Positions 43,606 to 55,904 of a stretch of DNA of 64,000 nucleotides are shown one piece after another. The notes below the pieces were generated by a model. That model ran no database searches. It had not been told where the DNA came from and saw nothing but the letters and a program-made list of their open reading frames with translations. This DNA comes from Limnoperna fortunei (taxonomy: Eukaryota; Mollusca; Bivalvia; Mytilida; Modiolidae): contig OX104119.1 of NCBI GenBank assembly GCA_944474755.1, positions 2,591,075 to 2,655,074 of the forward strand. Reading direction: 5' to 3'. How positions within the stretch are numbered: the first letter of the stretch is position 1; every line of letters starts with the position of its first letter. The translations under genes were made by a program, and so were the position numbers.

Positions 43606-43967
43606 TGAGAAGAGATGAAAACTTACAGCTTTATTATTTCTAAATTATATTTCTTTGTATTAGAACATCTCTATACATTGAGCAAAAGTTTTGATATTGT
43701 ACAACTTTATTATACAACTACTGGTTTTTATTTTTGGCAAAAATCACTTACTCTCAACACATTGAATATGATTTAATTTGTTTATTTAGAACAAAACAAA
43801 AACATACAAAAATTCGATTTTTTAATGTACATGAGGTAAATCGTGTTGTGATTAAAGGAACACGAGGTTCAAAATGACAAATACAAACGTAAGCGAAAAA
43901 AAAAACATGAAACACATAATCAAACAATTCCCCATTACAAACCCGTCGAAGCAAATGGGTCCATTTT

Positions 43968-44222
43968 TTTCTGGACAAAGGGTTGATAATCCTTCTATTG
44001 ACTAGACAAAGGGTTGATAATCCTTCTACTGACTGGTCAAAGGGTTGATAATCCTTCTATTGACTGGTCAAAGGGTTGATAATCCTTCTATTCACTGGAC
44101 AAAGGGTTGATAATCCTTCTATTGACTAGACAAAGGGTTGATAATCCTTCTATTGGCTGGTCAAAGGGTTGATAATCCTTCTATTGACTGGTCAAAGGGT
44201 TGATAATCCTTCTATTCACGGG
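43968..44222. repeat. Tandem repeat, 31-bp unit, 8 copies
   Basis: Nearly perfect copies of CAAAGGGTTGATAATCCTTC plus TATTGACTGGT or TATTGACTAGA. Ends at GACAAAGGAACGATATCC. Confidence 0.93.
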
Positions 44223-44671
44223 ATGACAAAGGAACGATATCCTTCTGTTTGTTATAGTTTTTATGACGGTTTTCTCTCGTGAATGTCACTTTAGAGATAC
44301 CGAATTTATTTTGCTTATCTATAGCATATATTTGATAACATTTTCTTTATTTCTTCTTGGTTGTATAAGGAAGTGAACTTTTTAGGATCACGCAATTGAT
44401 AACAACAAGGAAATGCATGATTAATTCTATGGGAAATCAGAGTTCTGTTAAAAACAACAAAGCAGTCTGCATTTCTAACAAATCTCTATCAGATAGGTTC
44501 AAATCAGTCTGCATTTCTGACAAAATCCTCTGTCAGTTGAGTGCCAAACTTATAATTAATGTTGAAACAATTACAAACGACATTACAATGAAATGGACTA
44601 CAAAAACATTCAGAGAGGATACAAAACAGTACGCCAGGATATATCCAAACCACAAAATACTTAATACTAAG
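44223..44671. other. Spacer between two 31-bp arrays, no gene
   Basis: A short direct repeat (GTCTGCATTTCT with AACAAA or GACAAA) lies near 44.47-44.52 kb. The 97-aa plus-strand frame has no domain and runs into the next array. Confidence 0.4.
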
Positions 44672-47600
44672 TACACTCAAGACACGTAAACTAATAGTAC
44701 ACATCTGTAAGACCACGTAAACTAATGGTACACAACGGTAAGACCACGTAAACTTAATAAGGTACAGATCTGTAAGACCACCACGCAAACTCGAGGTGCA
44801 GATCTGTAAGACCACGTAAACTCAAGGTACAGATCTGTAAGACCACGTAAATTCAAAGTACAGATCTGTAAGACCACGTAAACTCAAGGTACAGATCTGT
44901 AAGACCACGTAAACTCAATAAGGTACAGATCTGTAAGACCACCACGTAAACTCAAGGTACAGATCTGTAAGACCACGTAAACTCAATAAGGTACAGATCT
45001 GTAAGACCACGTAAACTCAAGGTACAGATCTGTAAGACCACGTAAACTCAAGGTACATATCTATAAGACCACGTAAACTCAGGGTACAGATCTGTAAGAC
45101 CACGTAAACTCAGGGTACAGATCTATAAGACCACGTAAACTCAAGGTACAGATCTATAAGACCACGTAAACTCAATGTACATATCTGTCAGACCACGTAA
45201 ACTCAAGGTACAGATCTGTAAGACACGTAAACTCAAGGTACAGATCTGTAAGACCACGTAAACTCTAGGTACAGATCTGTAAGACCACGTAAACTCAAGG
45301 TACAGATCTATAAGACCACGTAAACTCAAGGTACAGATCTGTAAGACCACCACGTAAACTCAAGGTACAGATCTGTAAGACCACGTAAACTCAAGGTACA
45401 GATCTGTAAGACCACCACGTAAACTCAAGGTACAGATCTGTAAGACCACGTAAACTCAATAAGGTACAGATCTGTAAGACCACGTAAACTTAATAAGGTA
45501 CAGATCTGTAAGACCACCACGCAAACTCGAGGTGCAGATCTATAAGACCACGTAAACTCAAGGTACAGATCTGTAAGACCACGTAAACTCAATAAGGTAC
45601 AGATCTGTAAGACCACTTAAACTCAATAAGGTACAGATCTGTAAGACCACGTAAATTCAAAGTACAGATCTGTAAGACCACCACGTAAACTCAAGGTACA
45701 GATCTGTAAGACCACGTAAACTCTAGGTACAGATCTGTAAGACCACGTAAACTCAATATACAAATATGTACGTAAACTCAAGGTACAGATCTGTAAGACC
45801 ACCACGTAAACTCAAGGTACAGATCTGTAAGACCACGTAAACTCAAGGTACAGATCTGTAAAACTACGTAAACTCAAGGTACAGATCTGTAAGACCACGT
45901 AAACTCAAGGTACAGATCTGTAAGACCACGTAAACTCAAGGTACAGATCTGTAAGACCACGTAAATTCAAAGTACAGATCTATAAGACCACCACGTAAAC
46001 TCAAGGTACAGATCTGTAAGACCACGTAAACTCAATGTACAGATCTGTAAGACCACCACGCAAACTCGAGGTGCAGATCTATAAGACCACGTAAACTCAA
46101 GGTACAGATCTGTAAGACCACGTAAACTCAATAAGGTACAGATCTGTAAGACCACTTAAACTCAATAAGGTACAGATCTGTAAGACCACGTAAATTCAAA
46201 GTACAGATCTGTAAGACCACCACGTAAACTCAAGGTACAGATCTGTAAGACCACGTAAACTCAAGGTACAGATCTGTAAGACCACGTAAACTCAATATAC
46301 AAATATGTACGTAAACTCAAGGTACAGATCTGTAAGACCACGTAAACTCAATAAACAGATCTGTAAGACCACGTAAACTCAAGGTACAGATCTGTAAGAC
46401 CACGTAAACTCAAGGTACAGATCTGTAAGACCACGTAAACTCAATGTACAGATCTGTAAGACCACGTAAACTCAAGGTACAGATCTGTAAGACCACCACG
46501 TAAACTCAAGGTACAGATCTGTAAGACCACGTAAACTCAAGGTACAGATCTGTAAAACTACGTAAACTCAAGGTACAGATCTGTAAAACTACGTAAACTC
46601 AACAAGGTACAGATCTGTAAGACCACGTAAACTCAAGGTACAGATCTGTAAGACCACGTAAACTCAAGGTACAGATCTGTAAGACCACGTAAACTCAAGG
46701 TACAGATCTGTAAAACCACGTAAACTCAAGGTACAGATCTGTAAAACTACGTAAACTCAAGGTACAGATCTGTAAAACTACGTAAACTCAAGGTACAGAT
46801 CTGTAAGACCACGTAAACTCAGGGTACAGATCTGTAAAACTACGTAAACTCAAGGTACAGATCTGTAAAACTACGTAAACTCAATGTACAGATCTGTAAG
46901 ACCACGTAAACTCAACAAGGTACAGATCTGTAAGACCACGTAAACTCAAGGTACAGATCTGTAAGACCACGTAAACTCAAGGTACAGATATGTAAAACTA
47001 CGTAAACTCAAGGTACAGATATGTAAAACTACGTAAACTCAACAAGGTACAGATCTGTAAGACCAAGTTAACTCAAGGTACAGATCTGTAAGACCACGTA
47101 AACTCAAGGTACAGATCTGTAAGACCACGTAAACTCAAGGTACAGATCTGTAAGACCACGTAAACTCAACAAGGTACAGATCTGTAAGACCACGTAAACT
47201 CAAGGTACAGATCTGTAAGACCACGTAAACTCAAGGTACAGATCTGTAAGACCACGTAAACTCAAGGTACAGATCTGTAAGACCACGTAAACTCAAGGTA
47301 CAGATCTGTAAGACCACGTAAACTCAAGGTACAGATCTGTAAGACCACGTAAACTCAAGGTACAGATCTGTAAAACTACGTAAACTCAACAAGGTACAGA
47401 TCTGTAAGACCACGTAAACTCAAGGTACAGATCTGTAAGACCACGTAAACTCAAGGTACAGATCTGTAAGACCACGTAAACTCAAGGTACAGATCTGTAA
47501 GACCACGTAAACTCAAGGTACAGATCTGTAAGACCACGTAAACTCAAGGTACAGATCTGTAAAACCACGTAAACTCAAGGTACAGATCTGTAAGACCACG

Positions 47601-50600
47601 TAAACTCAAGGTACAGATATGTAAAACCACGTAAACTCAATAAGGTACAGATCTGTAAGACCACGTAAACTCAACAAGGTACAGATCTGTAAGACCACGT
47701 AAACTCAAGGTACAGATCTGTAAGACCACGTAAACTCAAGGTACAGATCTGTAAGACCACGTAAACTCAAGGTACAGATCTGTAAGACCACGTAAACTCA
47801 AGGTACAGATCTGTAAAACTACGTAAACTCAACAAGGTACAGATCTGTAAGACCACATAAACTCAACAAGGTACAGATCTGTAAGACCACGTAAACTCAA
47901 GGTACAGATCTGTAAAACTACGTAAACTCAAGGTACAAATCTGTAAGACCAAGTAAACTCAAGGTACAGATCTGTAAGACTACGTAAACTCAATAAGATA
48001 CAGATCTGTAAGACCACGTAAACTCAAGGTACAGATCTGTAAGACCAAGTAAACTCAAGGTACAGATCTGTAAGACCAAGTAAACTCAACAAGGTACAGA
48101 TCTGTAAGACCACGTAAACTCAAGGTACAGATCTGTAAAACCACGTAAACTCAAGGTACAGATCTGTAAGACCACGTAAACTCAAGGTACAAATCTGTAA
48201 GACCAAGTAAACTCAAGGTACAGATCTGTAAAACTACGTAAACTCAAGGTACAGATCTGTAAGACCAAGTAAACTCAACAAGGTACAGATCTGTAAGACC
48301 ACGTAAACTCAAGGTACAGATCTGTAAGACCACGTAAACTCAAGGTACAGATCTGTAAGACCAAGTAAACTCAACAAGGTACAGATCTGTAAGACTACGT
48401 AAACTCAAGGTACAGATCTGTAAGACCACGTAAACTCAAGGTACAGATCTGTAAAACTACGTAAACTCAACAAGGTACAGATCTGTAAGACCACATAAAC
48501 TCAACAAGGTACAGATCTGTAAGACCACGTAAACTCAAGGTACAGATCTGTAAAACTACGTAAACTCAAGGTACAAATCTGTAAGACCAAGTAAACTCAA
48601 GGTACAGATCTGTAAGACCACGTAAACTCAAGGTACAGATCTGTAAGACCACGTAAACTCTAGGTACAGATCTGTAAGACCACGTAAACTCAAGGTACAG
48701 ATCTGTAAGACCAAGTAAACTCAAGGTACAAATCTGTAAGACCACGTAAACTCAAGGTACAGATCTGTAAGACCACGTAAACTCAAGGTACAGATCTGTA
48801 AGACCACGTAAACTCAAGGTACAGATCTGTAAAACTACGTAAACTCAAGGTACAGATCTGTAAGACCAAGTAAACTCAAGGTACAGATCTGTAAGACCAC
48901 ATAAACTCAACAAGGTACAGATCTGTAAGACCACGTAAACTCAAGGTACAGATCTGTAAGACCAAGTAAACTCAACAAGGTACAGATCTGTAAGACCACG
49001 TAAACTCAAGGTACAGATCTGTAAGACCACGTAAACTCAAGGTACAGATCTGTAAGACCACGTAAACTCAAGGTACAGATCTGTAAGACCACGTAAACTC
49101 AACAAGGTACAGATCTGTAAGACCACGTAAACTCAATGTACAGATCTGTAAGACCAAGTAAACTCAACAAGGTACAGATCTGTAAGACCACGTAAACTCA
49201 ATGTACAGATCTGTAAGACCAAGTAAACTCAACAAGGTACAGATCTGTAAGACCACGTAAACTCAAGGTACAGATCTGTAAGACCACGTAAACTCAAGGT
49301 ACAGATCTGTAAGACTACGTAAACTCAACAAGGTACAGATCTGTAAGACCACGTAAACTCAAGGTACAAATCTGTAAGACCAAGTAAACTCAAGGTACAG
49401 ATCTGTAAGACCAAGTAAACTCAACAAGGTACAGATCTGTAAGACCACGTAAACTCAAGGTACAGATCTGTAAGACCACGTAAACTCAATGTACAGATCT
49501 GTAAAACTACGTAAACTCAAGGTACAGATCTGTAAGACCACGTAAACTCAAGGTACAAATCTGTAAGACCACGTAAACTCAAGGTACAGATCTGTAAGAC
49601 CACGTAAACTCAAGGTACAGATCTGTAAGACCACGTAAACTCAATGTACAGATCTGTAAAACTACGTAAACTCAAGGTACAGATCTGTAAAACTACGTAA
49701 ACTCAACAAGGTACAGATCTGTAAGACCACGTAAACTCAACAAGGTACAGATCTGTAAAACTACGTAAACTCAACAAGGTACAGATCTGTAAGACCACGT
49801 AAACTCAAGGTACAGATCTGTAAAACTACGTAAACTCAACAAGGTACAGATCTGTAAGACCACGTAAACTCAAGGTACAGATCTGTAAGACCACGTAAAC
49901 TCAAGGTACAGATCTGTAAGACCACGTAAACTCAACAAGGTACAGATCTGTAAGACCACGTAAACTCAAGGTACAGATCTGTAAGACCACGTAAACTCAA
50001 GGTACAGATCTGTAAGACCACGTAAACTCAAGGTACAAATCTGTAAGACCACGTAAACTCAACAAGGTACAGATCTGTAAGACCACGTAAACGTAAACTC
50101 AAGGTACAGATCTGTAAGACCACGTAAACTCAACAAGGTATAGATCTGTAAGACCACGTAAACTCAAGGTACAGATCTGTAAAACTACGTAAACTCAACA
50201 AGGTACAGATCTGTAAGACCACGTAAACTCAAGGTACAGATCTGTAAGACCAAGTAAACTCAAGGTACAGATCTGTAAGACCAAGTAAACTCAAGGTACA
50301 GATCTGTAAGACCACGTAAACTCAAGGTACAGATCTGTAAGACCACGTAAACTCAAGGTACAGATCTGTAAGACCACCACGTAAACTCAAGGTACAGATC
50401 TGTAAGACCACGTAAACTCAAGGTACAGATCTGTAAGACCAAGTAAACTCAAGGTACAGATCTGTAAGACCACGTAAACTCAAGGTACAGATCTGTAAGA
50501 CCACGTAAACTCAAGGTACAGATCTGTAAAACTACGTAAACTCAAGGTACAGATCTGTAAGACCACGTAAACTCAAGGTACAGATCTGTAAGACCACGTA

Positions 50601-53600
50601 AACTCAAGGTACAGATCTGTAAGACCACGTAAACTCAAGGTACAGATCTGTAAAACTACGTAAACTCAAGGTACAGATCTGTAAGACCACGTAAACTCAA
50701 GGTACAGATCTGTAAAACCACGTAAACTCAACAAGGTACAGATCTGTAAGACCACGTAAACTCAAGGTACAGATCTGTAAGACCACGTAAACTCAAGGTA
50801 CAGATCTGTAAAACTACGTAAACTCAACAAGGTACAGATCTGTAAGACCACGTAAACTCAAGGTACAGATCTGTAAGACCACGTAAACTCAAGGTACAGA
50901 TCTGTAAGACCACGTAAACTCAAGGTACAGATCTGTAAGACCACGTAAACTCAACAAGGTACAGATCTGTAAGACCACGTAAACTCAAGGTACAGATCTG
51001 TAAAACTACGTAAACTCAACAAGGTACAGATCTGTAAAACTACGTAAACTCAAGGTACAGATATGTAAAACTACGTAAACTCAAGGTACAGATCTGTAAA
51101 ACTACGTAAACTCAACAAGGTACAGATCTGTAAGACCACGTAAACTCAAGGTACAGATCTGTAAAACTACGTAAACTCAACAAGGTACAGATCTGTAAGA
51201 CCACGTAAACTCAAGGTACAGATCTGTAAGACCACGTAAACTCAAGGTACAAATCTGTAAGACCAAGTAAACTCAAGGTACAGATCTGTAAGACCAAGTA
51301 AACTCAAGGTACAGATCTGTAAAACCACGTAAACTCAAGGTACAGATCTGTAAGACTACGTAAACTCAAGGTACAGATCTGTAAAACTACGTAAACTCAA
51401 GGTACAGATCTGTAAAACTACGTAAACTCAAGGTACAGATCTGTAAAACTACGTAAACTCAACAAGGTACAGATCTGTAAGACCACGTAAACTCAAGGTA
51501 CAGATCTGTAAAACTACGTAAACTCAACAAGGTACAGATCTGTAAAACTACGTAAACTCAACAAGGTACAGATCTGTAAGACCAAGTTAACTCAAGGTAC
51601 AGATCTGTAAGACCACGTAAACTCAAGGTACAGATCTGTAAGACCACGTAAACTCAGGGTACAGATCTGTAAAACCACGTAAACTCAAGGTACAGATCTG
51701 TAAGACCACGTAAACTCAAGGTACAGATCTGTAAGACCAAGTAAACTCAAGGTACAGATCTGTAAAACCACGTAAACTCAAGGTACAGATCTGTAAAACC
51801 AAGTAAACTCAAGGTACAGATCTGTAAGACCACGTAAACTCAAGGTACAAATCTGTAAGACCAAGTAAACTCAAGGTACAGATCTGTAAGACCACGTAAA
51901 CTCAAGGTACAGATCTGTAAGACCACGTAAACTCAATGTACAGATCTGTAAGACCACGTAAACTCAATGTACAGATCTGTAAGACCACGTAAACTCAAGG
52001 TACAGATCTGTAAGACCACGTAAACTCAATAAGGTACAGATCTGTAAAACCACGTAAACTCAAGGTACAGATCTGTAAGACCAAGTAAACTCAAGGTACA
52101 GATCTGTAAAACCACGTAAACTCAAGGTACAGATCTGTAAAACCACGTAAACTCAAGGTACAGATCTGTAAGACCAAGTAAACTCAAGGTACAGATCTGT
52201 AAGACCACGTAAACTCAAGGTACAGATCTGTAAAACTACGTAAACTCAAGGTACAGATCTGTAAGACCACGTAAACTCAACAAGGTACAGATCTGTAAAA
52301 CTACGTAAACTCAAGGTACAGATCTGTAAGACCAAGTAAACTCAAGGTACAGATCTGTAAGACCACGTAAACTCAACAAGGTACAGATCTGTAAAACTAC
52401 GTAAACTCAACAAGGTACAGATCTGTAAAACTACGTAAACTCAAGGTACAGATCTGTAAGACCAAGTAAACTCAAGGTACAGATCTGTAAAACTACGTAA
52501 ACTCAAGGTACAGATCTGTAAGACCACGTAAACTCAACAAGGTACAGATCTGTAAGACCACATAAACTCAACAAGGTACAGATCTGTAAAACTACGTAAA
52601 CTCAAGGTACAGATCTGTAAAACTACGTAAACTCAAGGTACAGATCTGTAAGACCACGTAAACTCAAGGTACAGATCTGTAAGACCACCACGTAAACTCA
52701 AGGTACAGATCTGTAAGACCACGTAAACTCAAGGTACAGATCTGTAAAACTACGTAAACTCAACAAGGTACAGATCTGTAAAACTACGTAAACTCAACAA
52801 GGTACAGATCTGTAAGACTACGTAAACTCAAGGTACAGATCTGTAAAACTACGTAAACTCAAGGTACAGATCTGTAAGACCACGTAAACTCAACAAGGTA
52901 CAGATCTGTAAGACCACGTAAACTCAAGGTACAGATCTGTAAAACTACGTAAACTCAAGGTACAGATCTGTAAGACCACGTAAACTCAACAAGGTACAGA
53001 TCTGTAAGACCACGTAAACTCAAGGTACAGATCTGTAAGACCACGTAAACTCAAGGTACAGATCTGTAAGACCAAGTAAACTCAAGGTACAGATCTGTAA
53101 GACCACGTAAACTCAAGGTACAGATCTGTAAGACCACGTAAACTCAAGGTACAGATCTGTAAGACCAAGTAAACTCAACAAGGTACAGATCTGTAAGACC
53201 ACGTAAACTCAAGGTACAGATCTGTAAGACCACGTAAACTCAACAAGGTACAGATCTGTAAGACCAAGTAAACTCAAGGTACAGATCTGTAAAACTACGT
53301 AAACTCAAGGTACAGATCTGTAAGACCAAGTAAACTCAAGGTACAGATCTGTAAGACCACGTAAACTCAAGGTACAGATCTGTAAGACCACGTAAACTCA
53401 ATGTACAGATCTGTAAGACCAAGTAAACTCAATGTACAGATCTGTAAAACTACGTAAACTCAAGGTACAGATCTGTAAGACCACGTAAACTCAAGGTACA
53501 GATCTGTAAGACCACGTAAACTCAAGGTACAGATCTGTAAGACCACGTAAACTCAAGGTACAAATCTGTAAGACCACGTAAACTCAAGGTACAGATCTGT

Positions 53601-54341
53601 AAGACTACGTAAACTCAAGGTACAAATCTGTAAGACCACATAAACTCAACAAGGTACAGATCTGTAAGACCACGTAAACTCAACAAGGTACAGATCTGTA
53701 AGACCACGTAAACTCAAGGTACAGATCTGTAAAACTACGTAAACTCAAGGTACAGATCTGTAAGACCAAGTAAACTCAAGGTACAAATCTGTAAGACCAA
53801 GTAAACTCAAGGTACAGATCTGTAAGACCAAGTAAACTCAAGGTACAGATCTGTAAAACTACGTAAACTCAACAAGGTACAGATCTGTAAGACCAAGTAA
53901 ACTCAAGGTACAGATCTGTAAAACTACGTAAACTCAAGGTACAGATCTGTAAGACTACGTAAACTCAAGGTACAGATCTGTAAGACCAAGTAAACTCAAG
54001 GTACAGATCTGTAAAACTACGTAAACTCAAGGTACAGATCTGTAAGACCAAGTAAACTCAAGGTACAGATCTGTAAGACCACGTAAACTCAACAAGGTAC
54101 AGATCTGTAAGACCAAGTAAACTCAAGGTACAGATCTGTAAGACCAAGTAAACTCAAGGTACAAATCTGTAAGACCACGTAAACTCAAGGTACAGATCTG
54201 TAAGACCACGTAAACTCAAGGTACAGATCTGTAAGACCACGTAAACTCAAGGTACAAATCTGTAAGACCACGTAAACTCAAGGTACAGATCTGTAAGACC
54301 ACGTAAACTCAATGTACAGATCTGTAAGACCAAGTAAACTC
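44672..54341. repeat. Tandem array, 31-bp unit, about 300 copies, with 12-bp palindrome
   Basis: Unit: GGTACAGATCTGTAAGACCA then CGTAAACTCAA. Nearly every unit contains the perfect palindrome TACAGATCTGTA. Longer 34-bp variants insert CAA (CTCAACAAGG) or CCA (GACCACCACG). Three joint types, GACCACG, AAACTACG and GACCAAG, are interspersed through the right four-fifths, while the first ~2 kb is more diverse (AATAAGG, TGTACG and ATATACAAATATG variants). Minus-strand frames of 60-103 residues here are repeat artefacts. Confidence 0.96.
45521..46320. repeat. 539-bp segment duplicated within the 31-bp array
   Basis: The rare variant GCAAACTCGAGGTGCAG occurs at 45521 and 46060, and the rare variant ACTCAATATACAAATATG at 45751 and 46290; both pairs are 539 bp apart. 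A third GCAAACTCGAGGTG copy lies at 44785. Confidence 0.8.
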
Positions 54342-54564
54342 ACAGTATCACGTGATTTTTATCACGTATATGTTTGTAGCACGTGCATGGTTTGTATCAC
54401 TGGTTACACGTTGAGCAAAATGAATGACAACATTAAGTGTAATTTTAAAAATCATTCGGAAAAAATCATTATGATTTTTTGTAACGAATGAAGTCGAAGT
54501 TTCTGTGGTGCCTTTGCACAATAAGGGCGTAGTGACGTTGCAATGTAACAGAACTTTATGTACC
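54342..54564. other. Junction next to the 31-bp array with CACGTG-type motifs
   Basis: Within 54,350-54,400 are TATCACGTGAT, TATCACGTATA, GTAGCACGTGCATG and GTATCACTGG, i.e. two CACGTG palindromes plus related half-copies at about 20-bp spacing. May be a short decayed repeat. Confidence 0.4.
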
Positions 54565-54802
54565 TACTGGTCAGAGAGTAGTTCTCGCCATTATGACAGG
54601 AGCAATTCTCGCCATTTTGGCGACTGTGCCGTTATTTCTTCTTTAAAATTGATGGCAAATGCTTCATTTGATAGATTTCACTATCTCCCATCAAAAACTA
54701 GTTACGTTTATCACTTTTATGATGCCAATTTTTCACAAAAACTATCAAAAGATCGGGTGGCGAGAATAACTTGCCGGCGCGAGAACTACTCCGTGACCAG
54801 TA
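54565..54802. mobile_element. MITE-like element with ~45-bp inverted ends
   Basis: The left end TACTGGTCAGAGAGTAGTTC is mirrored on the opposite strand of the right end as TACTGGTCACGGAGTAGTTC; both continue with TCTCGC and a second GTTATTCTCGCC / CAATTCTCGCC match further in. 238 bp. The 129-aa plus frame crossing it starts at GTG and follows the element, so it is not called a gene. Confidence 0.6.
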
Positions 54803-55660
54803 ATGAAATTTTCCTTTTATGTGAACATTGTATCGCATTTATTAATTTTACAGTTACCATTTTGTATCGAAATATTCATAGAATCTCTACTTAGAGGAAA
54901 TAAAGACGTGAATGAATGAATGTGTCTTTAGTTACTATAGAAAAGGGAGATAATCAAATAATAGATATGTGTTTGACATGATTTGGGTAAATATACTGTA
55001 CCTTAAAGTTCTACGATTTTAGCTTCCCGCTAAGTTACATTAAATAATTTTATAAATAAATAAATTAAAAGGATTAAGAAGTAAACGTTAGGACATTTGT
55101 TCTTAGATTATTTGAATTGAATAAAATATTGTCGATAGAGTTCATCTTTAAACATGTTAAAATACTTAACACAGTTAAAAACTGGCATCAATATTTACTA
55201 AGTTATTTATATTTTTTTATTAGTACAGTACACAAGTGATAAGGAAAATCCAAAATGATTCAATAACAGGTGACCCAGTACTGGCTTCGTAGTAATAAAT
55301 TTCGACATTTATCCTCGCATTATAAATTTTCAATTAAATGTTTTTATATATTTTAGCGAATGTAGTATATCTTAACATTATAAACACTATTTTTCTTGTC
55401 AGATATTCTCTTTTATAAAGTTTTCAAGATGTGGGACAATTGCAATCAGCCTGTAAGTTTATTTACTTTTAGGTACAGATAATATTAATAAAGGACCTTT
55501 GTCAGGAGAACTGGCAATTCTTACGTAGAGCACGAACTCACAACTCTATTAAATACGTTTTTTTTATCTTATGTATCAGAGAAGTTGTTGGGGTTGATCT
55601 TATTGTGCAGAAAAAATATACAAAAAGAGAAATACTGCAATGACTATTAAGACCTTACTA
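54803..55660. other. Unique AT-rich DNA, no gene
   Basis: No coding frame, repeat family or RNA gene recognised on either strand. Confidence 0.45.
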
Positions 55661-55679
55661 GTCAGACGTCAGTCATTGC

Positions 55680-55880
55680 CGATGATGTCATCTTCTTCAG
55701 CAAATGACCGATTTTTGGTACAGATGACGTCACGCGCCCTCATCCAATTAAAATTGAAAACAGTGTTACGGTATAATAACGTTCTTGTCTCGGGCGTTCT
55801 CATTGGATGTCGGATATTAAACAACGAAGACTCTATATGATGTCGCGATTTGAAAGTTGATTTACGGAAGATAAAGATAT
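55680..55880. mobile_element. MITE-like element, copy 2 (relative of the 30.5-kb element)
   Basis: Shares with the 30.5-kb copy, in the same order: AATGACCGATTTTTGGTACA, TCATCCAAT, ATAACGTTCTTGT, GGCGTTCTCATTGGA, TTGAAAGTTG and the right end ATTTACGGAAG. It lacks the 30.5-kb copy's internal insertion (about 37 bp around GTACAGATGAGCTCATG) and the intact left inverted repeat. Confidence 0.55.
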
Positions 55881-55904
55881 TTTCATGCGCTTTTGTGTGA
55901 TGAG

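Noticed and set aside
44396..44689. 97-residue plus-strand frame
   Set aside because: No recognisable domain; it runs directly into the 31-bp satellite.
44504..46155. Minus-strand frames with VLQICTLSLRGLTDLYLEF-like peptide
   Set aside because: Translation of the 31- and 34-bp satellite; frame changes with unit length.
54505..54894. 129-residue plus-strand frame
   Set aside because: Starts at GTG, crosses both ends of an inverted-repeat element and has no domain.
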